A stretch of DNA of 64,000 bases, from NCBI GenBank assembly GCA_036426205.1, contig CM071571.1, positions 110,413,879 through 110,477,878 on the forward strand, given 5' to 3'. The notes below the pieces were generated by a model that was given only the letters and a program-made list of their open reading frames with translations, did not search any database and was not told where the DNA came from. Origin of the DNA: Ascaphus truei. Lineage: Eukaryota; Chordata; Amphibia; Anura; Ascaphidae. Positions within the stretch are counted from its first letter, which is position 1, and each line of letters opens with the position of its first letter. Shown here piece after piece: positions 35,400-46,700 of the stretch. The position numbers were made by a program, and so were the translations under genes.

Positions 35400-36880
35400 C
35401 GGCTGGGACTGTTCATAGGTGTGGTGTGTCAGGGTAAATTTGAAAAAAACATAGCTAGCAGTCTGTTGTTAATGAAGTTGCATGAAGAATTGGACCGGTG
35501 TGCATCCAGGGGTCTATCCACCCCTAACGTCACACCTGCAATCCAATCCCAAATCTCTGATTGCCATGACCATCTCCTCCTGGATAGTGCTCTACGGTCT
35601 CAAACCTAATGTGTCTAAAACAGAGCTCCTCAAATGTCCTCCTAAAATTGGCTCAAAATGTCCTTTTTCAAGCACAAAGCACATTGCCTAGGTGAAGTTT
35701 GACTTCTATGCCCATTGCTTTGTTTCTTTGTCTATTTATTAGTCAGCTGAAAATGTATGTTTGTATGTATGTATGTATGTATGTATGTATGTATGTATGT
35801 ATGTATGTATGTATGTATGTATTTCTTTATAACGTCCATGTTCCTTTTCTTTGGAGTAGTTGACATTATAATTGCATTATTGGATTCAATTTGGAAAAAC
35901 ATTCCTGCAAAGTGACACAAAATGACACGTTGCACCTATTTGAGTGACTCCAGTTTGCAACACCTAAATGCAAATGTATTAGACTATATTACCTACAGTA
36001 TGTACAGAATCTCTCAATGGTTCCAAGAGTTTGGTGCATCCTCAAAAACATCACAGTGTATTTGAATGGAACCTACAAATGCAAATGAGCAAACCAAATA
36101 TTCTATAAATCACAGTAATTTGGGTTCAATAGTGACTCAAAGAGGCATTTCAATTGAACTTCAATGTATCAAGGTATTTTGCTATAACTGCAGAGTGTAA
36201 ACTTGCGACTTGGGGAATGTCAATAGGAGGAATTACTGTATATTACAATTAGATGCATCAAATTCAGAATCTTTTCTCCATTTAAGAATGTAAAAAAGCC
36301 TAATTTTTGGGTGGCAGAAATCTAACCGGTTAATAATCTACACCAAATTATTATTATTTTTTTAATTACTATATAACACAACCACAAGTTGCTTTAGAAA
36401 CAGGGAAGGAAAATATAATCTAGCAAAAATATGTTAACACTTGTTAACATGTGCACTGCAAAGAAAATATTGTGATGTTAATCCAGTCTTAATTCCATTA
36501 AAAAAAAGTGTGGTTATTTTAAATTCTGTTCTTCTCAATTATGCAAATGAGTCAGGTAGAGTTTAAATCATATTAATACCAGAATTAAAAAAGTGCAATA
36601 TGGTTAACGCTGGAAAACAACGCTATGTTGTGTAGGTTATACTGTATTTATTGTAAGTTTGGTGTTACTGACAAACTTGCACAATTCCAGTAGATGTCCT
36701 GGAGATGTGTAGGTTTGTAGTGAATTGAAAGGGAGTCAGGGATTCACAAAATGATCAATACTAAATATCATCAAAAACAATTATCCCCAGGTTTAAAGTG
36801 AACATAAAAAAAAAAAAAAATCAGAGAATCTATTAGTATCCCCAATCAAGAGGCTAAACCTTCTTAAAGATAACTTTTGC
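35400..36880. other. Intron with a tetranucleotide microsatellite
   Basis: Positions 35757-35823 are about 17 copies of TATG. The remainder is AT-rich intron with no recognised gene or element. Confidence 0.6.
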
Positions 36881-37203
36881 TTCTGTTGGGTAGGGGGGGG
36901 GAAGAAGTACTTGGACATTGCTCTTACTCCACAATACTATGCTTTACACCAGTATAAGGTGATGCATCTTTTCCATAAGCTTAAAAGAAAATCTGGATCA
37001 CTGGGATCGCACTAGTCTTGGCTGGGAAGGGTTGCTTTCCTTAAGATGTCAATACTTCCACAGTTTGTATACATGGTTTACTGGTACATATCCATAGATC
37101 CATGTTAGATAGATTCCAGAAATTGATTCTGGATTTTGTTTGGCATAGAAGAAACCTAGCGTAAATAACAAAAACCTTCTATTTCTGCATAAATACAAAG
37201 GAA

Positions 37204-38002
37204 ATGTTCGGTGAGGGGTATTATCCCCAGATCAGGTCTCAGCTGTCCCAAAAGTATAAATGGAGTTTCAAATTATAAGTTTAAAGTCCATGAGCTTGAG
37301 AGCATATATAAGTGCTAGGGAGACTCAATGAGGCAATATAAGCATGGGTATAAACGTACCAGTAACGCTGGACGGCTAGCTCAGATCTTAATATATACCA
37401 AAAAGGTGCTGAATGAGCCCCCAGCAAAACCAAAAGTACATACCATATCAGCCAGTGTTTGTAGTGAGATCTCCCTCTTGCAGCACAGCTCTGTCCCAGG
37501 TGGATGGGTGCGTCACGCCGAGCGTGATATCAGGAAAAGGTGGTCCCAGGGGTCCAATGGCGGAGCACTACCAAGCAAACAATGGGGGCTGCAGCCAGTT
37601 AAAAATAAAAGCAATTTATTTGGTGGTCAATGGGAAGTACATAGTTACTTTGACGCGTTTCGGGACCTGCGTCCCTTTGTCAAAAAGTAAATTCGCGTCT
37701 GCATGCACCATCGTCATAGCGCATCCTCCGCCCCCAGCGATGATTCCACAGTCCCAAAATCGGGTTTTTGGGCACTGTGACGTCATCGCCGGGGGCGGAG
37801 GTTGCGCTATGTAACTGATGCGCATGCAGACGCGAATTTACTTTTTGACAAAGGGACGCAGGTCCCGAAACGCGTCAAAGTAACTATGTACTTCCCATTG
37901 ACCACTAAATAAATTGCTTTTATTTTCAACTGGCTGCAGCCCCCATTGTTTGCTTGGTAGTGCTCCGACATTGGACCCCTGGGACCACCTTTTCCTAAAT
38001 AT
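37204..38002. mobile_element. Head-to-head palindromic insertion with two hammerhead-like cores
   Basis: A 799-bp insertion flanked by AAAGGAA (37197-37203 and 38003-38009). From about 37532 to 38000 it is an inverted repeat, with arms of about 230 bp around a centre near 37765. Each arm holds a CG-rich promoter-like start (TGACGTCAT in the right arm), the hammerhead-like core at 37840-37881 or its mirror at 37638-37680, and the same downstream sequence (CTGCAGCCCCCATTGTTTGC). The left copy extends about 330 bp further than the right. No protein. Confidence 0.75.
37840..37881 (+). ncRNA. Hammerhead-like core (right arm of palindrome)
   Basis: Stem I ACTTT / AAAGT, core TTGACAA in place of CUGAUGA, stem II GGGAC / GTCCC with loop GCAG, GAAA, stem III ACG/CGT, then C as the cleavage-site base. 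Positions 3 and 8 (C and G in active ribozymes) are T and A here. This pair exchange keeps pairing but probably not activity. A mirror copy lies at 37638-37680 on the minus strand. Confidence 0.55.
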
Positions 38003-39205
38003 AAAGGAATCTTGCCTCACTTCTATAAATACTATTATGCTTCTCATTTGGGGACAATATGGTTCATGAACAATCCAAATGTAAGGATCTTTCTTTGGCC
38101 CAGTTACAGTATGTGGCCTAAAACTCAAGAATAGACCAAAATACAAGAATACATTATTTGGAATTCTCTTGATCATTCTTTCCATCTCACCACCCACCCA
38201 ACACCACTCGCTCTTTATGTTTCAATCCGTATTTTCATCATGGCCAGATGTAAATTTGTTTGTTTTTTTTCAAAATTGGAACAAAATGGTCTGTTTTCTC
38301 AACCATCTGCTAAATGACAAGCAAGCTATCCTCCTATTTTCTTATTGAAGGAGAAATATTTGCTCTGCAGTCATGACTTATTACCGTGCCTACAAATTAT
38401 GCATTGGCTTTCCACATCCCCAGTTAAAGCCTCTGTTGCTGGAACCCTGTTCCTTTTTAACATCTTTTACTCAATAATCCCTTACTAAATGGCATCTTTT
38501 TAAGGATATATAATCTGTTGGTCACTCATAAAGCTGGAACTAAATTTAAATATCAAAGTTCCTGGGAGCACGATCAACAGTACTGTAGGTATTCATCTAG
38601 GTGAAGAAACCTGGGACAAGATTTTACTTAATGCAGCCGCCTCTTACAGATCAGCTGTTTGGGAGGCTCAATATAAAATACGTTATAACACACCAGCAAG
38701 GCTTAAAACTATTTCCCTAATAATGACAATAGATGCCAGTAGACTTGTGGGTTTGTGGGATTATTATTTCTCATTCTGTTGAAATGCCCCTCAATTCAGC
38801 AATGTTGGTCCGAGGTTTATGATTCCTTGCTAGATAATTTTGGGGTGCAGATTTGCCTAACTCCTGCCCTAGTAAAACTTGGACTATCTTAACTCTCATG
38901 CTCTGTACCGCCCTAGGATTTTAATAGAAATATTACCCCCTTATCTCTGTTTTTATTATCTCTTTTTATGTTCATGACAAAAACTGTACTCCAATTTGAA
39001 ACGATACTCCAATCTCTTTGCTATGATATTAAAACAATAAAAGGGGAGTGGTGAAAGCAATTATCAGTAAAATGCTAAACTGTATTCAGTACCATAACTT
39101 AGATTTACTATTTACACATTACCCAGAAAACTACATACGTAAAAAATGTGACATCATTGTAGGTCCTCGCTATATTCAATGTCAAAAAAGGAAAAATATC
39201 ACTGA

Positions 39206-39690
39206 GGCCCAGATCCACAGAGCTCTGTTAATTGACCAAACGTGACAATAACCTCAGTTAACATCACGTTATGTCTTCAAGTGTATCCTAAAAGGTCAAT
39301 TACAGAAGGCTGTCATGTTCTTGGTTGGTAACAGCATTGCATCAACCATAATGGCCGTTATTGACAATTATGTGCAAAAGATGCATTACCCCTAACAGCG
39401 CATATCCACAAAGTCCACTATTGTTAACACAGGGACTTAATGTTTTATTAGTTAGGTCCTACCTAAGTTTGGCGTTACTCCCATCCAGACCTTGAAATAA
39501 GGCTTTCACAGGGTCTGGATGTTTGTAATACCACCGTTAGATATGATTTAACTAACGTAGCACTATTTCCCTCTCCTTTCTTCTCTTTTTTAACTTTAAA
39601 CACCAACTTCAGGGTCTGACTGAGTAACGCAAAGTTTAGGTAGGACAACTAATGTAACATTAAGTACCTGTGTTAACAGATTTTAGTGGA
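39206..39690. mobile_element. MITE-like repeat, same family as 8253-9735
   Basis: Starts GGCCCAGATCCACAGAGCTC and shares blocks with the copy split by the solo LTR (AATGGCCGTTA, GGGACTTAATGTTTTATTAG, CTCCCATCCAGACC). It ends near TGTTAACAGATTTTAGTGGA. No coding capacity. Confidence 0.6.
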
Positions 39691-40597
39691 TAACTCTCCT
39701 CTCTTCCCCTTCTCACACTCTCTGCTCTCATTCTCTCCCTCCTACTCCTTTCACACTCAATGCCCCACCACCACAATGTCCCCTCGTCCTCTCAGCCTCC
39801 TCCACCTCCGTCAATCAGTCCCCCCTCATCCTCCCACGCAATCCCTCCCTCCCTCTCACTAAATCCACTCCTCACTCAAGCTTCCTCTTCTTTCACACTC
39901 ACCTTCACCCACCACACTCATTTTCTACCTATCTCCTTGCGGAAAGAAATTGCTCAATGGCTACAGCTATAATATGCGTTAACTTGGACCTGCTGATGAA
40001 ATAGGGGAGCTCAAACTTCAGTATCATTTAAGATATTTGAAAATGTCAGTATACTGTATTTCCTAGTATCGTAGTTGGCTGTGAATCTCAGTGTACTGAA
40101 AATTCTCTTTGAACCAATGTCTGTTATGATGTTGCAATTTATTATCTGTGGTCTTCACATTTCACTTGTTGATGTATGTACTGTATCAAGATGGTGCCAT
40201 TTGCTCTATACGATAGATAAACACTTTTCATATGTATCATCCTGTATGAAACTCCATCTATCTTATTTCTTACATCTGACATGGTTAATCTTCTTTCTTG
40301 CAAATCTTTTAGAAGCAGAGATAAACAACACCATCTAAAATTAATGGCACAAATTTTGACATATGTCATTATAACATTGCACTGACTATATTCTCCCTTA
40401 TCTCTGCCCTTCGCCACTCCACAAATTACTCTGGTGCTAGCTGAGCACAATTATTGACAAGTACATTGATATATTGTTACTAGGTGATTCAGAGTCAAAA
40501 TGACACCGTTTGGAGCAATGTCCCGGTTTGAAATGTTTAACAGATATGTACAGTCCTCCCCAGCGAAACAGTTTGGGAAATGATTTTTATGTCCTCT

Positions 40598-40780
40598 AGG
40601 CCAGGGGTGGGCAACCTATTTTTCAATGTAGCCACAGGTGTGGCGAATGAGAAGTGAAAATCGCCACACCATGTAAAAATTGAGAAATTAGGTTGCTCAA
40701 TCGAACATTTAAAACAAAACACACTGTTTGTCCGCTTCACTCACCTCAGCGCTATCACCTGCTGCTGTTTCCCTCAGAAG
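40598..40780. mobile_element. hAT-like repeat fragment
   Basis: GGCCAGGGGTGGGCAACCTA is the usual start of hAT-family elements in vertebrates, and the sequence following is consistent. No right terminus was found; the LINE at about 40790 begins soon after. Confidence 0.4.
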
Positions 40781-40844
40781 TGTATGTACAGAGCTCCTAG
40801 GCATTGTGGAATCAGGTTGTATTCTTCTTTTCATTTGTGTTATT

Positions 40845-41275
40845 TTGGAGTGAAACTGTGGGGGATTGTGTATTTTGTAGAGGTTTAAAGGTTGTTTTTG
40901 GGGTTTAAAACCCGTTTTTGGTTTTTCACCAAGGGACTGCAGTGTTTTTCAACCCAGCAAAAGCTGCATTTTGGCTGGCTGGTACTGTAGCTTTCAACCC
41001 CTCTCCCCTCCCCAAACACTGGTTGTTTTACTTCTAATTTCACTTTATTTCTTATTGTTATACTTTGGAGTGAAACTGTGAAGGATTGTGTGGTTTGTAG
41101 AGGTTTAAAGGTTGGTTTTGGGGTTTTAAAAAACGTTTTTGGTTTTTCACCTAGGGACTGCAGTGGTTTTTCAACCCAGCACAAGCTGCACTTTGGCTGG
41201 CTGGAAACTGCAGCTTTCAACCCCTCTCCCCTCTCCAAACACTGGTTGTTTTACTTCTAATTTCACTTTTTTTTC
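40845..41275 (+). repeat. Two tandem 220-bp leader monomers of the Tx1-type LINE
   Basis: GGAGTGAAACTGTG at 40847 and again at 41067 opens two similar blocks. Both contain GTAGAGGTTTAAAGGTTG, TTTTTGGTTTTTCACC, GGGACTGCAGTG and ACTTCTAATTTCACTT. Tandem leader monomers often carry internal promoters in LINEs; that role is inferred here from position only. Confidence 0.75.
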
Positions 41276-42403
41276 TTAAGCCTGATTCCTCCTTTCTCAC
41301 CTGCAATTAAAGGCTCTGTGTCTTTTCTTTAAAGACTTATAAATTGTGTGGCTTATTGCAACACAGAGAGAGTAATAAGGGGAAAAAAGAGGAAACTACA
41401 GCAGGGTTTAAAAGCTGTCTTTTTTCCCCCTCCCTTTGCAAAGAGGTTAATTGGTTCTTAAAAGGACAGTTCCTCTTTGCATCTTTCTCTCTAAACATTA
41501 CCTCCTCCCCTGACTAAAAGGCTTAATATTATCATGCCTAAAGGAGGTAGGAGTAGTGTGGCAACGGGGACCACACCCGGATACAGGACACCAAAAACTG
41601 TGGCCCCTAGGAGCAACACTCTTAGTCACAGCCCTAGACCTGGTCCTTCCAGTGCCCTGGCCACGCCTCCCCCAGCGCCTGTTAGCAGCGTGGCCCCTGC
41701 TGCCCCAGTTCAAACATGGGCGCAGATAACAGCTGCAGGCGCCGAACCCAGCGACAACAATGCTGGGGCCACGCCCGGTGTGAGCAGGAAGCTTGGGGTG
41801 AGATGCCCAATGTCACCTGGCCTGAACATGGAGATTTATGTAAGGGCTGTGGCAGACGTTGTGGGTCCCTCTGCTGTGGTGGCGGCCATTAAGATGTATG
41901 GGAGGGGCATTTTCTTCCTCCGTACGCTGGCTGCCACCCACACCCTGGTGCAGAAAGGCATCAATGTAGGGGGGATCTACATCCCTATAGAACCCATGGA
42001 GGGGTTAGGCACAAAGGTCATCCTTTCAAATGTGCCCCCCTTCATCCCAGGCAGCCTCTTGTGGCCGCACATGCAAACCCTGGGAGACATTAAGTCTCCT
42101 ATAACAAAATTGCCTTTGGGCTGCAGGGATAGGGCGCTGAGGCATGTGCTCTCATTTAGGCGGCAGGTACAACTGCTGCTGCCGGGGAGCACAGAATCTG
42201 TGGAGGGTTCCTTTAGGGTGCCCTACGAGGGCATTCAATATATTTTTTTCTATGGCACGGAGGGGGTTAGGTGTTATCTGTGCAAGGAGCTGGGGCACAC
42301 TCGTAGGAGTTGCCCCAAAGGGAACAGGAATCCCATCTTAGCTCCTGCACCTGCCCCTCCCTCTGCCAAGACACCCGGTACCGCTGTGCCTACCACAGCG
42401 GGG

Positions 42404-42718
42404 CCCTCGAGAGCCCAGGTCCCCCCTGGAACCGTAGGAGATGTCGCTGCCCCATCTCGGGCGGTGACATCTGCACCTCTCCCAAAAGAACAGAGGGAGA
42501 AGGTAAAGCCCTCGAGGGCCCAGGTCCCCCCTGGGACCGCAGAAGATGTTGCTGACCCATCTCGGGCGGTAACATCTGCACCTCTCCCAAAAGAACAGAG
42601 GGAGAAGGTAAAGCCCTCGAAGGCCCAGGTCCCCCCTGGGACCGCAGAAGATGTTGCTGACCCATCTCGGGCGGTGACATCTGAACCTCTCCCTAAAGAT
42701 AAGAGGGAGAAGGTAAAA
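42404..42718 (+). repeat. Three 105-bp coding repeats in ORF1
   Basis: Three in-frame copies of a 35-residue unit beginning PSRAQVPPGT and ending KEQREKVK, differing at a few residues. Because the period is a multiple of three, repeat number could vary without breaking the frame. Confidence 0.9.
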
Positions 42719-43018
42719 GCCACCCCACAACAGTCACCCTCTGTTGTCGCTGTCCCCCCCCAAGAACACCTTACCCCCATTGTAAGCACCGTACAGGGTG
42801 CGGGGGAGCAGGAGGAAGCTCCTGCTGGGGAGGCAGCGGCACCCTCTCCTGGGGAATCAATCCCCAGGAAGAGCAAATTTAAAAATAAAAACAAGAGGGC
42901 GTTTGAGGAGGTCGAGGTGGGTGAACCGGATTACGTTCACCCGCGGATGTCTCCTAAAGGGAACGGAACATCAGTTCCGCACGAGGTGGCTCCATCCGGC
43001 CCAACCAACCAGTCCAGT

Positions 43019-43383
43019 TAGCAGCAATGTATTTTGTTCTGCTGGAATGGTCAATAAAGCTTTGTTATTGTGTTCCTATGTTTGCCCACATCCAAGATGG
43101 CCACACTGCCTTTGGTACTTCCTTTTGCCCTTAGATCAGCACTGAGTCGCTCTGTTATGACGTCATCAGGTTCTGATTTTTGGCGCGAAATTGCCCACAG
43201 GTAAGAGGGTATATAATGGATGTTATCACATTGTGTTTTATCCTTGAAAAAGAACGCTGCGACGTTCGAAATGCATTGGATGGGTCTTTTGCCACATTAA
43301 AGTGCCCTTTTAATCATTTTTTTTGTCTTGGGTTCTTCCTGCTCCGTTTGTGCTGGTGCGCTTTTTGGTCTCCCTTTTCCAGT
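43019..43383 (+). mobile_element. 365-bp retroposon with hammerhead-like core and 6-bp duplication
   Basis: Flanked by TCCAGT at 43013-43018 and 43378-43383. Starts TAGCAGCAATGTATTTTG, which puts a stop codon straight into ORF1. Inside, in order: AATAAA (43053), a CRE-like TGACGTCATC near 43160, a TATA-like GGTATATAATGG near 43208, a hammerhead-like fold (43240-43284), and a TGGTGCGC stretch near the 3' end. No terminal inverted repeats. The same ordered features recur in the palindromic insertion at 37204-38002. Confidence 0.7.
43240..43284 (+). ncRNA. Hammerhead-like core in the ORF1 insertion
   Basis: Stem I ATCC / GGAT, decayed core (TTGAAAAA), stem II GAACG / CGTTC with loop CTGCGA, GAAA, then TGCATT. 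The helix order is that of a type I hammerhead, but core positions are changed, so cleavage is not expected. Confidence 0.5.
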
Positions 43384-43733
43384 CAAGAGGAGCCTGGGGA
43401 GTTGGGGCTCAGAGGGGAGTCCTCTGGCACCATGGAGTCGGTGGACTCCTCGATCCCCGTTATCCCTGCCCGGGAGATAGATAGTTTCCTGGATGATACC
43501 CTCTGTAGACACGGACATACGAAGGTGCAGTTGGCCCTTGAGAGGTGGAAGGATGCTTCGGTCATTCTCCACTCTCTCAGAGTATATATCAAGGCTAACC
43601 ACAAGGCCAAACTTTCTGGGACTATCGAACATGCTCGGGTCCTAAAGTTTAACAAAGTGTTGAGAGAGCACGTAAAGGCTTCTCAGGGTATAGTACCCTG
43701 AGCGCCTATGGGAAGCAAGACTCTTGATTACCA

Positions 43734-46700
43734 ATGGCTTTGAGCATCGGTACGCTAAACGTAAATGGATGTAAGGACGGGTTTCGCAGGTTCCAGGTAC
43801 TCTCCTTTTTACAAAAGGGAGAGTACTCTGTGAGTTTCCTGCAGGAAACCCATACCACTCCAGATGCTGAAGCCAGCTGGCATCTGGAGTGGCGAGGCAA
43901 GGTCTTTTTCAGCCACCTCACTTCGACATCTTGTGGGGTGGTGACCCTGTTCTCCGAATCCTTTCAACCTGAGCTGCTGTTTGCCAAAACTGTTGTTCCA
44001 GGTCGCCTGTTGCATCTCAGGGTCCGGCACGAGGACTACACGTTAAAATTCTTGAACGTGTATGCTCCTGCCACTGGATTCCTGAGAAGGCAGTTCTTCC
44101 TCAGATTGTCCGAACACCTGGAGACAGTCGACGCGGACGAACACGTGGTGCTCGGGGGTGATTTTAACTGCACCCTCGAGGCTATGAGGGACCGGAATGG
44201 TCCATAGCCACACCCGAGTTCTGCGTCGGCCTTGCGGGAGGTCATCACCCGCTACTCCTTGGTAGACGTCTGGCGAGAACAACATCCCGGGGTATCCACT
44301 GAGTTCACCTATGTTAGAGTGTTTAGAGGTGGACGGATATCCTGGTCCCGGATTGATAGGCTGTACATATCCAGCCACAGCCTGTCGCGAGCTCAGTCCA
44401 GTACCATTAGGCTAGCGCCGTTTTCGGACCACAATTGTGTGTCCGTGACTGTGGCGCTAATACCAGCAGCGCCCTCGGACGCCTATTGGCATTTCAATAA
44501 TACGTTGTTGGAGGACAAGGGGTTTGCGACGTCGGTCAGAGACTTTTGGATGGCCTGGAGAGGTTGCAGGTCAGACTTTGCCACGTTAGAGCAGTGGTGG
44601 GACGTGGGCAAGGTTCATCTGCGCCTCATTTGTCAAGAGCACACAAAAGGTGCCAGCAGGCGGCGCGATGCTGAGATCGAGACCCTCAGGGAAGAGGTGC
44701 TCGATCTCGAGAGGCGGCTGTCTGTGGCAGGAGACCAATTCCTGCAGTGTGCGTACGTGGAGAGGAAGTGCGCTCCCCAAAACTTGGAAGATCGGAGAGC
44801 TCAGGGGGCGTATGTGCGATCCCGCATCCACTTCCTTCGGGAAGAGGGTCGCGGGTCGCGCCTCTTCTACGCGCTGGAGAAAAAGAGGGGAAACCGTAAA
44901 CATATCACCTGCTTGCTAGCAGAGGACGGTACCCCTCTGACTGACCCGGAGAGCATCCGGGACAGAACCTGGAGGTTTTACGTAGATCTTTTCTCTCCGG
45001 AGTCCATCCAGCCGGATGCGTGCAGGGTCTTATGGGAGGGGCTTCCCACAGTCGGCGAGGGTGGAAGAGAGCGGCTTGAGTTACCTTTGACTCTGGCCGA
45101 GCTCACTGAAGCTCTTAATCTCATGTCCCACGGAAAAGCGCCGAGGCTAGACGGGCTGACTGTGGAGTTCTTCCGGGTTTTTTGGGAGATGCTGGGACCT
45201 GATTTCACCGAGGTCCTGGCCGAAGCCCTGGAGACTGGTGAGATGCCCCTTTCATGTCGGCGGGCAATACTGTCTCTGCTGCCGAAGGGGGATCTCCGCC
45301 AGATCTCTAACTGGCGACCGGTCTCACTGCTCAGCACGGATTATAAGATCGTAGCCAAAGCGCTCTCGCTGAGGCTCAAGTCCGTGCTGGCAGAGGTGAT
45401 TCACCCTGACCAGTCCTATACTTTCCCGGGCCGGAGCATTCATGATAACATTTTTCTGGTCCGGGACCTGCTACACCACGCGCAGAGGACTGGTCTGTCA
45501 CTCGCCCTCCTGTCTCTAGATCAGGAGAAGGCGTTTGACAGGGTGGATCACCGTTACCTCATGCAGACCCTGCGGGAGTTTGGCTTTGGCCCACAATTTG
45601 TGGGCTTTCTCCGGATGCTGTACGCCTCTGCAGAGTGTCTGGTAAAAATTAATTGGTCCCTGACGGCACCTTTTGTGTTTGGTCGGGGAGTACGTCAGGG
45701 GTGTCCCCTGTCTGGGCAACTATACGCGCTGGCCATCGAGCCCTTCCTCTGCCTACTGAGGAGGAGGCTCACCGGGCTGGTGCTGCGGGAGCCCAGCATG
45801 CAGGTAGTCATGTCGGCTTATGCCGATGACGTGCTCCTCGTGGCCCAGGACCTAGATGATCTGGAGCGGGCACAAGCGTGCCAAGAGGTCTACACCACGG
45901 CCTCTTCTGCTCGGATCAACTGGTCCAAGTGCTCCGGCATTTTGGTGGGTCCCTTACAGGTGGACTCTTTGCCCCCCGCATTTCGTAATATCTCGTGGGG
46001 GAGCGATACTCTCAAATATCTGGGAGTCTACCTGTCTGCTGCGGAGGACCCAGCCCCAGAAAACTTCAGTGAACTTGAAGAACGAGTCATTGCTCGTCTG
46101 GGGTCATGGGTGTATCTGTCGAGAATGCTTTCCCTTAGGGGAAGAACCCTGGTGATCAACCAGCTGGTGGCCTGTCAGCTTTGGCACCGGCTGATAGCCA
46201 TGGGTCCGCCCCCCGAATTTATCAACAAGATCCAGAGGAGATTGATGGATTTTCTCTGGATGGGGAAGCATTGGGTCTCTGTGGGGGTTGCGTGCCTTCC
46301 TTTGGAGGAGGGTGGACAGGGAGTGGTGTGTGTCCGCTCCCAGTTACACACTTTCCGCCTCTAATACCTGCAGAGATACCTATTCGCAGATCCGTCTCCG
46401 CAGTGGTGCCAGCTGGCGACCAGTTTCTTTCGCCAGATGCGCAGTATGAGGTATGACCGGCAACCGTTTATCATCAGGCCCGAGGGTTTAGGTAGAAACC
46501 TATCGGAGCTGCCGGCATACTACCGGGACTTATTAAAGGCTTGGAAACTGGTCTCCACGACTAGGAAGGAACAGGCGGCGGGGGTTGATTTCCTCGCCGA
46601 GCCCCTGCTGTATAATCCGGCAGTGGGGGCTCGGATGTTGGATTCACCCTCTATTTGTCACGGCTAATCCTGGCGCAAGTGACCAGAGTCGGGGATCTCC

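Larger units (their letters stand above)
36890..38960 (+). pseudogene. L1 ORF2 C-terminal fragment, split by an insertion
   Basis: The left part (36890-37203) translates to L1 ORF2-like pieces: DHWDRTSLGWEG, then a decayed stretch ending in LHKYKG. The right part resumes in the same frame at 38010 with ILPHFYKYYYASHLGTIW, and later shows WEHD, WDKILLNAA and YKIRYNTPA, the usual end of L1 ORF2. The two halves are separated by an element at 37204-38002 with a 7-bp duplication. Stops and indels mark it as dead. Confidence 0.75.
41534..43701 (+). pseudogene. Tx1-type LINE ORF1, interrupted by a 365-bp insertion
   Basis: ORF1 is the RNA-binding protein of the element. It starts at 41534 and is open for 495 codons, then stops at the edge of an insertion (43019-43383). 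Beyond that the same frame resumes for 105 codons to the stop at 43699-43701, so the ancestral protein was about 600 residues. Residues 247-260 form a CCHC knuckle (CYLCKELGHTRRSC). Residues about 291-395 are three 35-residue repeats (see separate entry). The N-terminus is Ala/Pro/Ser/Thr-rich, and the far C-terminus is helical and charged (SFLDDTLCRHGHTKVQLALE). Confidence 0.85.

Noticed and set aside
39990..40020. CTGATGA match near 39995
   Set aside because: No GAAA and no stem II follow; not hammerhead-like.
42274..42894. Minus-strand frame of 206 codons opposite LINE ORF1
   Set aside because: A shadow of the GC-rich, repeated ORF1; its composition (Gly/Ala/Ser/Thr repeats) mirrors the sense repeats.
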